NCBI GenBank assembly: GCA_033296885.1 | Contig: MU863901.1 | Location: 1 to 64,000 of the forward strand | Reading direction: 5' to 3' | DNA length: 64,000 nt | Source of the DNA: Triangularia verruculosa | Lineage: Eukaryota; Ascomycota; Sordariomycetes; Sordariales; Podosporaceae | Shown here: positions 48,754 through 58,448 of the stretch, piece after piece | Layout of the letters: each line of letters opens with the position of its first letter | Position numbering within the stretch: the stretch's first letter is position 1 | Notes under the pieces: generated by a model | The model's input: the letters and a program-made list of their open reading frames with translations, nothing else | Told to the model about the DNA's origin: nothing | The model's database searches: none | Made by a program: the position numbers and the translations under genes

Positions 48754-50442
48754 TTACGCTGCGCCGATTCCAGCTGTGGTGAATAGCTTCTGCCTCTTCA
48801 TGAACAAGCTCAACACGGTAACCAACGACCCAGCTGCAATAACGAGGACATACGTCTTGCCAATGGCGCTTACAATTGCACCGAGGACTTGCTTTTGGAC
48901 CTCTGGGCTCAGGTTCTTGACAAACGTAGCAGTTGTGCCTTCGATAGCAGCTTGAATCTCGGACCGCGACACGTTCGGGAGGATTGCCGCGATTCCATTT
49001 TCACTCTCATTCAGGAAGACAGAATTCGCAATGGCAAGTGCCATGGTGATGCCGAGGAACTGCGCAAGGGTGATGAAACCCACAGCAGGAGGGATATTCT
49101 CTGGCTCGACCACCGCTTGCGCCACCGAAAAGGACGCCTGTAAGAACATTCCGACACCAAGAGCGATCAGGACGGTGTAGCCGTAAATGGCACTCTCGCT
49201 CGTGTCCTGAGTGACGGTGTACATGAGAGCACTTCCAGCTACGGCGAACAGGCCACCGAAGGTGTACCAAGGCATGTAATACCCAAACTTGGCCATCAGA
49301 GCGCCGTTGGCGATAATGGTCACCACCATGACCACGATCAGAGGGAGTAGCCGGACTCCTGCTTGGAGCGGACCGTCGTTGCGCGTGAACTGGAAGAAAA
49401 GAGGGACGAAGTAGATCGGAACGAAAGCCGAAGCGCCAGATGCCGCCGTGACGCTGAAAAGAATAAGGACGGTTCTCGAACGGAAGAATTGGACTGGGAT
49501 GATACGGCGGCTGAGCGTGGTGAAGATGGTCCAAACTTGCTGGATACCCAACAGGATGAATAGGACACCCGACGTAACGAAGAGACCGATAATCTGGCCG
49601 GAATTCCAGGGATAGGTGACACCACCCCAGTTGATGGCCAAGACGAAGCTCGTCAAGCCGCCCATCAACATGACGGTTCCGACGTAGTCCATCTCGGCAA
49701 TGCGCTGCTTGTAGGGGACACCAGGGCGAGGATCAATGCTGGGCAGCAGCAAGAAGTATGCGGGTGCGCAAACGGCACCGATGAAAAGGTTGATGTAGAA
49801 GGCCCACCGCCAGCCGACCGCAGACTCGCTGAAGCCACCTCCGATGACAGGACCAAGAATAATTCCCAGGCCCCAAGTCAGTCCCGTGCTCGAGACATAC
49901 AATGGGCGCTCAGCCATGGTGGTGGTGACGGCAATCAAACTCATAACACCGACGTACAATCCCGAACCACTAACACCGCAGATGGCACGTCCAGCAATGA
50001 GAACATCGATATTGGGCGCAGCACCACAGATAGCGGACCCAACTTCGAACAGCGCAACATTGAAGATGTAGAACCACTTTGAGCTGAACTGGCTGTAGAT
50101 TCTGCCCCAAACCATGTTTGTCGCCGTAGCTCCGAGGAGGAAGGCAACGCTGAGCCATGGGAGCTTCTCGATCGAGTCAAATTCGGTAACGATGACGGGT
50201 TGGACGGCAGCGACGATGGTGTTGTCTAGGGCATAGAGGAAGATGGAGGAGAGGACGGCCGACATGGCCAACGCCCATTTCCAGCCTGTGACGCGAGGAG
50301 GAGGAGCCTCCGCCGCAGTCACTTCTGTTCCTTCTTGTTTCTCCTTGTCGCGAAGCTGGGGGTCGGCGCTAGTGCCTCTTGATTGCTCGGTGTCATCGCC
50401 CTTGGACGAGACGTCGCGTTCGTCTTTCAACGAGGCGGCCAT
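48754..50442 (-). CDS. MFS efflux transporter of the cluster (14 TM, TOXA/AflT type)
   Basis: A single exon, 562 residues. A charged N-tail of about 55 residues is followed by about 14 transmembrane helices. Helix 1 has SAVLSSIFLYALDNTIVAAVQPVI, and the antiporter motif C appears as GLGIILGPVIGGGFSE followed by VGWRWAFYINL. This is the drug:H+ antiporter group in which cluster-linked exporters of fungal metabolites fall (family knowledge). The divergent partner is the hydrolase gene at 51163, sharing a 720-bp upstream region. The likely job is export of the NRPS product or self-protection. Confidence 0.93.
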   Translation of the reverse strand: MAASLKDERDVSSKGDDTEQSRGTSADPQLRDKEKQEGTEVTAAEAPPPRVTGWKWALAMSAVLSSIFLYALDNTIVAAVQPVIVTEFDSIEKLPWLSVAFLLGATATNMVWGRIYSQFSSKWFYIFNVALFEVGSAICGAAPNIDVLIAGRAICGVSGSGLYVGVMSLIAVTTTMAERPLYVSSTGLTWGLGIILGPVIGGGFSESAVGWRWAFYINLFIGAVCAPAYFLLLPSIDPRPGVPYKQRIAEMDYVGTVMLMGGLTSFVLAINWGGVTYPWNSGQIIGLFVTSGVLFILLGIQQVWTIFTTLSRRIIPVQFFRSRTVLILFSVTAASGASAFVPIYFVPLFFQFTRNDGPLQAGVRLLPLIVVMVVTIIANGALMAKFGYYMPWYTFGGLFAVAGSALMYTVTQDTSESAIYGYTVLIALGVGMFLQASFSVAQAVVEPENIPPAVGFITLAQFLGITMALAIANSVFLNESENGIAAILPNVSRSEIQAAIEGTTATFVKNLSPEVQKQVLGAIVSAIGKTYVLVIAAGSLVTVLSLFMKRQKLFTTAGIGAA

Positions 50443-51162
50443 GACGAGTACTAGAGGAGGTGGTCTTCCACGCGTCAGTCAGAAAGAGTCAAAATCGGTT
50501 GGAATTGTTGTCACTCACCTTCTTCAAAATCTTGAGGCTTAATGACCGCAGTCTCGGTGATGGTGCTATGTCGTTGTTGTGACTCTCTATCACGAGTTGA
50601 CTTACGATCTTATCCTGCCAACTTTGAGCATGGAATTTTGGACGAAGGAGCCGGCTGTAGTATAGGTTAAAAGACACAGATCTGCCCGAAAGGATGCCCG
50701 AGAGTGCTTTGTAATCCAATCTCTGAAACTGTAGCAAACAAACTACAAAAATTTGACGCCGGAAAAAGAGATGCTCAAAAGTATCGTGTGCCTGAAGGGC
50801 TTCATCTCCACCCCCTAGCCAATGGAACAACACCACGGGAGTTGCATGCTTGGTCGATCTCGCCCCACAATTACCCGCGAAGGGTCCATTCCGGCTGACC
50901 AAGCCGCAAAACGGTTTCCTTTTTGGGCAATGGAAAACCCGCTGGGAAGGAAACCATGCCGCTTTGGGAATGAATTTGCCGGCTGATGTAAGACGGTAAG
51001 TACCGCTTGGTTGACGGCGTTGATGATGGTGATGATTTGTGATATGGCAAAAACACCATCAAGGGTGGGTGATCAAGGGGGTTTTCCCTTGACAGTTTAA
51101 TTTCTGGGCTTTGTTAGCATGTCAAAGACCATTGGTCTCCCTACGGCAACTTGCATAACAAC
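50443..51162. promoter_or_regulatory. divergent promoter region, MFS exporter and hydrolase
   Basis: 720 bp between two genes pointing away from each other. It contains three copies of CCGGCTG: 50651-50657, 50891-50897 and 50979-50985 (the last two extended to CCGGCTGA). Further copies occur upstream of the IPMS-like and ligase genes (58173, 61011). They are candidate half-sites for the cluster's Zn2Cys6 regulator, which belongs to a class that binds CGG/CCG words. Confidence 0.5.
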
Positions 51163-52397
51163 ATGGAATATTCCGGCTACTCGCAGGTCAACCCGCAATG
51201 GACCAAGGTATGGGAGATCCGGCTTTGCTGTTCCGTGTGTGCCTGCTGCTAACGCTATGCATCTCAGTTTGTGGCGTCCCACTCCGAACTTGGCGATCTG
51301 GATCGAGTCGGCATAGTGGAGCGCCGTCGTATCTTTGGCGAGGTCGAGGCAAAGATTCCGCCACGAAAGATACCAGAGGATGTTGCCAACAGTTCTATGA
51401 CTGTCAACACGTTCAGCATCACGGCCAGAGATGGGTATGAGATACCGGTTCGGAGTTATGTCCCAGGATCTGGCAGCTCTGAGAACCGCCCCGTCCTCAT
51501 CTACCTGCATGCCGGAGGTTTTTTATTTGGCGACTTGGAGTCTGGCGATCTGAACTGCCGAACCTTGGCTGCAAGGCTGAACATTAGCGTCTTGAATGTT
51601 GGGTATCGACTTGCTCCCAAGTGGCCATTTCCTCATGGGCTAAATGACAGCTACGATACCACTGCGTGGGTGAGCCAAGCCCTCTTACTGGATGGAAAGC
51701 AAGCTTGAGGTTGAAGTCTCTGACTCTCAGTAGGCTGCCGCCAACGCTGAGACCCACCTCGATGCTTCCCCAACCGCAGGTTTTCTTGTAGGCGGGATCT
51801 CCTCGGGTGCCAACTTCGCCGGGGTCATCGCCTACCAGGCACGCGATGCCGGTCTTTCACCTCCCATAACAGGACTTTGGATCTCCATCCCCGTCTGCAT
51901 CTTGCCACAGGCTTACCATCTCCTCCCTCCCGATCAGAGAGAGCAGTTGCTGAGTCTTGAGCAAAATGCTGAGAATCCGCTGTTGACGAAGAAGTCGCTT
52001 GCTGACATTCAGTGTATGTCTGCCTTTTCCCTACAAGCCTGCTGTTAATGATTGGCTGACAACCAGGAAAGCCATTTACGGTTCACCCCCGGAAGATCCA
52101 CGCATCTCGTTCCTGTTGAATAAAGACCACAGCAACCTCCCAAAGAGAGCCTACTTCCAGATCTGCGGCCGGGATCCGCTGCGTGATGAGGCGTTTTTGT
52201 GGCAGAAGTTGCTGGAGGAGCATTCGGGGACAAAAAGCAAGATCCATCTCTATACCGGGATGCCACATGGATTTTGGAGGTTCTTGGAGATGAAAGCGAG
52301 CCAGGAGTGGTTGGGTGATTTACTGGATGGGATCAGGTATCTGTGCAGGCCTAATGACGAGGTTAAGGAAAGAGAGATGGTCGTAAAAGGTGTGTAG
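51163..52397 (+). CDS. alpha/beta-hydrolase, arylacetamide deacetylase/HSL-like
   Basis: Four exons, 51163..51207, 51268..51669, 51734..52011 and 52067..52397, encode 351 residues. The start MEYSGYSQVNPQWTK is a 15-codon exon; its join is in phase and the intron has a GCTAAC branch site. The HSL-family oxyanion motif HGGG appears as HAGGFLFG near residue 96 (second position Ala), then NVGYRLAPKWPFP. The nucleophile Ser near 173 is in GISSG, the Asp near 276 is in CGRDPLRDE, and the His near 308 is in MPHGFWRF, so the triad is complete. No signal peptide, so it is cytosolic or loosely membrane-bound. In the cluster it may hydrolyse or transfer an ester or amide, for example trimming or releasing the NRPS product. 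Confidence 0.9.
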
Positions 52398-52742
52398 CAT
52401 GTAGATCGTTATAGTATCAAACAAAGTCTCACGTTACGTGGGAAATGAGATGATGGGATACTGGGGTGCCGCAATGAACATGTGGAGAGCGAGGGGCGGA
52501 GAATAGCAATAAACCTCGTGTTGGAAGGCGCCATGTTGGAAGCTTGAAGGGAAAGAGCTAGGCGAAACTGTGGGGTAATATATTCTGCAAGAAGGAGCAA
52601 TGTGGAAGGATCAATAAGGAAGGAAGTAAGTGTGAAGGAGCAGCGCGGGAAGGATGACTTAGGGAGGACCCATCGAGAAAGGCGGGGAACGTTGCACTTC
52701 TGAGAGAATTCTCTTGGGTAACCTGGGTAGATCTGCCCAATT
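52398..52742. other. convergent spacer between hydrolase and NRPS
   Basis: 345 bp between the 3' ends of two facing genes. No further gene; should contain both polyadenylation regions. Confidence 0.5.
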
Positions 52743-55700
52743 CTACGCTACTAGAGCCTTCACTCTACCCCAAAAGTCCTCAGCTACTTTCGTCATACCA
52801 TCCTTGTCGAACAACAGCTCATCGAACTCGAATGATGGCTTGAAGGTATCGTCATCGGTGATGTGCATGACCCTCACCAACACATCAAACTAATCCGCCA
52901 TATGTGTCAGCAAATCTCACGCGCAGAAAAAAGTCAGAACAATGGGCCTAGTACTCACATGCCAAGGATCCCTCGACTTTCTCAGATCGTCATCTACTTT
53001 CAGGCTCAACGTTTCGACAGCTGTCGGTCTTCTCTGGAAGTTCACCGCCGTATTGAACAGCTTCACACCCAGCTCAGTCTCAATAACCTCTCTCACGTTG
53101 CTTGAAGTATGAGAACTATCTTCGTCCCGCTGGGACTGCATTCGCTGGGCTAGCCTCGCCAACTGCTCTGGATCCCCGTCACTTAACACATCGCCAATAT
53201 GATATGGGAGGACGTTGATAAGCGGACCAACAATATCAAATACTCCAGGCACATCCTCATCACGCCCAGAAACGACATACTCAAATGCCACACTGGACGA
53301 GTTCGTGTAGGTGCTCAGAGTCTGTGCCCAGGCGGCATCGAAGATGCTGGCAGGTGTAATGGAGTGTTGGAAGCTAAATGGCTTGAGAGAAGAGGCTTGA
53401 ATCTCAGGGAGGTAGATGATGGTCTTCTCGGTGCTGTGCTGGGACGGTTGTGCTTGTGGAATCCCGACCGGGGGCGGCAACAGAGACGGTTTCTGATCAC
53501 GGAGTACCAAGGCCCAGTGTTCATTGTCCGCGCTAACACGAACTGGGTGATGAGCAGCGACAAAGGCGCCATAGGTTGGAGGCTCATCCGAGACAAGGAC
53601 ACCCTCTCCATTCTCTTCATATGCGGACAGGAAAGCTTCCTTGATAAGCTTGAGTGACCACCCGTCTATGACCAGGTGATCAAGCTCGATGTGAACAAAG
53701 AATTTCTCGCCATGCTGGATGAAGTGGGCTCGATGAGGCAGGAAGCAGTCATCTACTGGTGGTGTTTGGGTGCTGGTGAAAGTGGGCTCGGGCTCTTCAG
53801 CGGATGCGAAGGATATCGCTATCTCCGGTTCTGCGTTCTTCGACAATACTGCCTGAACCGGTGGAAGGTTGCCACTTGGGTCTTCGAGGAATATGCTGCG
53901 CAAGATGGTATGCTTCTGAACCACACGTTTCCATGCTTGGGCAAGTCTCTCAAGTGCCACAGGCTGATTGGCAAGTGAGAAGACTTCCATGCGCCAGGAC
54001 AAGAGGAAAATTGCTGGGTTGAGCCTTCGGGCCTTCGAGATCTCTCTCTGGAAGGGCGCGAAAGGATACACATGTTCGACTGTCACTGACGGCTTGTCTT
54101 GCAGTCGCGAGTGGATGATGTGGCGGTAGACGGTAGGCAGCGACTCATCATTTCCGACCCATTGGCGAAGCTGGGTGGATTCTGGTGGCGACATTGGGAT
54201 CGAGGCTTTACTGCTTTCTTCCACAAGCTCAACAAGATGTCCCAACGTCTTGGTGCTGATGATACTGCGGACTGTGGCCGACAATCCCCATTTCTTCTTG
54301 GCTTGCGATGCAATTTGTATGGCAGCAATCGAATCTCCTCCAATCGCAATGAAGGACGTCCCGAGCCCAATATGCTCTTCTGGTACATGCAACACTTCGC
54401 TCCAAAGCTGACGCAAACTCTCCGCCAACGACCCGGGAACAATACTGCCTTGCCCAGCCTCGGCGTCAGGATCTTCGACGAGTTCTCGATGAAGACCATA
54501 GTCCATATTCTGGATCCAGGTCTTGATCGACTTTCGGTCTATTTTCCCTGAAATGAGCAGAGGCATTTGCTCCAGCGCAATCCAAATGGTGGGAATCATG
54601 TAGTCGGGAAGCGACCGAGATAGGCGGGCCTTCAGCCTCTCCAGAAGAGGTCGTTCCTCCTTGGACACGACGATATCGATATGATTATGGTTCTTCAAGT
54701 TTGACTTGGCCGAGCAGACAACAGCGACGATGTTTCTAGCACAAGGACCCGCCGTTGGAAGAGCAGCAAGAGCGGCGGTGATCATACCTGTCGCCATAAG
54801 CTGATTCTCAATCTCACCCAGCTCGATGCGAAATCCTCTCAACTTGACCTGCGTATCGCGTCGGCCGACAATCTGAAAGGTACCATCAGGGTTGTACCGA
54901 GCAAGGTCACCCGACCTGTACAGCATATCATATCCCGAACCTAGCTCTTTGAGCCAGCTTGGAGCTGATACCCAGGCAGCATCTGTGAGGGCTTTGTCGC
55001 CAAAATACCCTCCGCCAAGAAGTCCTCCAGAAATCACGATCTCACCCACGCATCCGATTGCGCTCAGTTGGTGGTGGTCCTCAGGATTGACAATCCACAT
55101 ACTGGCTCCGATGGCCTTGCCGATATTTCCGGGGTGTGCATCTGTTGATACCCTCAGATTCCCCGAACACCACACGGCTGTCTCAGAGGGACCATAGGCA
55201 CATGTCAGATCAACCGAGTCCGCCCATCGGGTGACGGTCTCCTTTGTAATGGGTTCACCGGCGAGAACAATTGTTCTGATAGTTGGCACGTCCTTGGGGT
55301 GAAGGAGATTTGCAACCGTGGGGACAACAAGCATCGTGTTGGCATTCAACGCTGTGATGGCCCCGGCTAGGTTGTTCAGTCTGTCGTCTTCGGATGGCAC
55401 ACAGATACAACCGCCATGGGCAAGGGTGGTGAAGAACTCGCCAATGGAAAGATCAAACGTGTGAGCACCAAACTGGAGCGTTCTCCAATGTGAACCGGCT
55501 GCAAATTCCCGGCCATGATGTACAATCGAAGTGCAGATTGCGGAGTGAGACATGAGAAGACCTTTTGGTTTGCCTGTGCTACCAGAGGTGAAGAGGAGGT
55601 AGGCGATAGCGGATGGTAGCGAGTTAAACGGCGGGATGGCATCAGCCGTGGGCGCTGGGGGGGGACCATTCACAGTGATGATATCGCGACATAATCCATC

Positions 55701-57897
55701 GAGGACCCTTGCGCCGACATCGGAAGCGAGAGCTACCTCAATGCCAACCCTCACGACCGATTCTTCGATGCGGCTTCGAGGATGTGCAGGATCGATTGGG
55801 ACATAGATGCCCCCTGCCTTGAAGACTGCTAAGATGGCCACCACAGTCCAGATGGATTTGTCGAAGCATACGCCGACAACAGTACCAGTGCTCACACCAC
55901 TATTCGCCAGCTGTGTGGCCAACGAGGAGGAATGCTCGTCCACCTCGAGGTACGTTAGGGAGTCCTCTAGTGAACAGACCGCCACTGCGTTGGGCTGCCT
56001 CTTGACCTGCTGCTGGAAGAGATGGTGTATCGTTGTCTCCTCTACCGGGGGTGTAAATGCATTCCACTGCCGAATTTGGCGCAGGTCGTGGTCACTAAAA
56101 GGAGATATAGATGCCAACTTGGCATCTTTGCTGGATCTGCCCAGCTGCTTCAGAACAACCTCGAAATGGTGTACCATGTTTTCGGCTTGCTGAATCGGAA
56201 CCAATCTTTCATCATGTTGAACCGCCAGCCTCACATTGTTTCCAGCTAACAATGTCAGAGTGATGACGAGCGGATATGGGTGATGCTCTTTCTTGCCAAG
56301 CGCATCGATATAGTCGAGACCCAGCGTTTGTGTCGCAGCCCCAATCGCATCGTCGAAACTCATTGGATGAACAACGAACAACGTCTGAAAGTTAACAGCC
56401 ATCGTCTGAGTACCGGCCAAATGCTTTCGTATCCTGGAGATGCCTGCATGCTCAAATGGTATCATCTCAGCAGCCTGAACTCTCACCCGCGACAGGAAGG
56501 AGGCGACTGGTTCCTGGGGATCGATATGCAACGCAATCGGAACGAGGTTGATGGTGGGGCCAGTCATCTCGGAGACTCCTGGGACTGCAGCTGTTCGACC
56601 GTTGTTGACGGCTCCAAAGCCCACATCTTCAGTGCCGGTATAGTGTGAAAGGAGAATTGCCCAGGCCGCTCGGAGCATCAGAGCTTTTGTAGCGCCATGC
56701 AGTGGGCTAAAGTCCAACACGAACGTTCGCTCAAACAATGATGCCGGGTCAGCATGAAAGTGGGGATCCTGCGGGATAGGCGGGTAGGGTGTTGGATTGA
56801 GACCAGACAATGATCTCTCCCAGAAGCTCTGCTCTGACGAGATGTTCGGGGTGATAGTTGAGGAACGGACGAAAGCCTCGAATGGTTGGCGTTCCACAGT
56901 GGGTTCACCGCGAAACCGTCTGGAAACGTCGTCGAAGACTTCAGGAATAGAGGCTCCATCGCAAAGAGCATGATGCACCGTCCACACGAAATGTCGTTGA
57001 ATATCCCCATCAGGGTCTTTGTCCTCCACTATTGTGTAGCGAAAGAACGGGTCTCCTGGGAGCATAGGGCTAGCAGCATCTGTTTCCAGAAACCACTTCA
57101 GGTCAACATCGACGCTGTCCCATTGTCCCAGGTCGTTGCTCAACACAACTTGAAGATGACCAGTCCCGCCCTCAAGTTGGCAGATCCTGGTTCGGAGGAC
57201 TGGGTTTGCTTGAATGGTATCTTCCCAGGCCTGCCGGAAATGGTTGGGAGCAACATGGTTGGCGAGCTTGAACACAAACTGCCTCATGTACAGTGTCCTC
57301 CTATCGTCAAACTCTGCCAAGAGGGACTCCTGCATAGGAGTGCATGGGTACACCTTCTCAATGTCTTGAGCGGCAACGTTGCACTTTCTGGCCAAGCTCT
57401 CCCTCTCCTTGGGGGTGATATGGTCGCCCAAGGGTGACGGCACACCTGAAGCAGCCTCGAGACCATCTTCAGTTTGTGCAGTCGAATTCACCACCCGGGC
57501 TACCTCTGCCATGTCGATCAGCGCGGCATTCAGGAATATCTGCTCCATGGTGAGGTGTATGCCTTGGCGTCTTGCGACTGTGATCAATCTCTGTGCCATG
57601 ACAGAGTCGCCCCCGACCTCGAAGAAAATATCGTCATCACCGAACATGGATGGGTCATCCCGAAGTACCTCAGCCCATATTTCACGCAGCCTTTCCTTCA
57701 CTGGATCTATTTCCACGATCCATTCTCGAGGCACGAATCGCTTCTCGAACTAAAACGAGACCATGACACTGATCAGCAATGACTCAAAGTCGTCGATTCA
57801 AGTAACATACCTGGTCGATCTCATGGTGAGGATGGTTCCCCCGGTCTCCGGGAATGGGTGACTCCAACATCTTGAAGGCTATCGCAACGGCGTGCAT
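52743..57897 (-). CDS. nonribosomal peptide synthetase, domain order T-C-A-T-C
   Basis: Exons 57897..57811, 57749..52959 and 52889..52743 encode 1674 residues. The first T domain has EVGGDSVMA with the phosphopantetheine Ser near residue 78. C1 has HHALCDG near 287. The A domain has LLFTSGSTGKPKG (near 749), FGAHTFDLSIGE (near 798), AYGPSETAVW, YRSGDLARY and SGKIDRK (near 1094). T2 has AIGGDSIAA (near 1169). C2 has LDHLVIDGWS near 1389, and the frame ends after a 69-nt intron. My hand-aligned specificity residues are D-L-G-L-V-A-A-V-W-K (tentative); Asp at the first position fits an alpha-amino acid. With no A domain before T1 the first unit must be loaded in trans, most simply by the ligase at 61142. 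There is no TE or reductase domain, so the final C domain probably releases the product by condensation with a nucleophile. Confidence 0.95.
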
Positions 57898-58448
57898 AAG
57901 GAAGGCTGCAAGGACATAGAGGTTGTTGGCTGCGGCACATACACATGTACCTTGCTTCAATTTTCACCTATCTTGAACACGCTGAAATACTCTCCTCCCA
58001 AAGTCATATTTGCCACTCATTGTGTGTTACAGGCCGTGTCTCCGTCGGAGACTCTTCCCGGTGAGTCAATGTAGGTCGGGGTGGGATTTCCTGATAAAGG
58101 AAACAAATACCGGAAGGATGAGGCCAGAGTATTGTTCTCGGCCCCCGAACCGGGCATGGTACGGTGGTCAATCCGGCTGAAGCGAACCGGGCTCCGTCTT
58201 ACGGTCGTCTGGGATGTAATGCTGCATGTGTGTGGCGCTGTCAATGTCCAGTTGCACAATTGGCTGACTCAGGCGTGACGAACTTCGGAAACCCTGTTTC
58301 CAAATCGGGCGGAAAGAGGCATGGTTCTCTTGAAGAGATGCATATCTCGTTTATAAGTTACCTGGTAATTGGCGGGTACCTGTGTATGGAGCAGTTCGGA
58401 GTCGCATCAACTGTCGTCACGTCCATTCTAACCATCTAGCTGAGCACG
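57898..58448. promoter_or_regulatory. divergent promoter region, NRPS and IPMS-like gene
   Basis: 551 bp between the NRPS start codon and the split start codon of the IPMS-like gene. It contains the perfect palindrome at 58038-58052 and a CCGGCTGA word at 58173-58180. Both genes would be co-regulated from here. The 5' UTR of the IPMS-like gene also lies in this interval. Confidence 0.65.
58038..58052. promoter_or_regulatory. 15-bp perfect palindrome, CCG-N1-CGG core
   Basis: GTCTCCG-T-CGGAGAC is a perfect inverted repeat of 7 bp around a single central base. Everted CCG/CGG pairs with a fixed spacing are the usual targets of dimeric Zn2Cys6 proteins, and an AflR-type protein is encoded in the same cluster. 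Binding is inferred. Confidence 0.5.
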
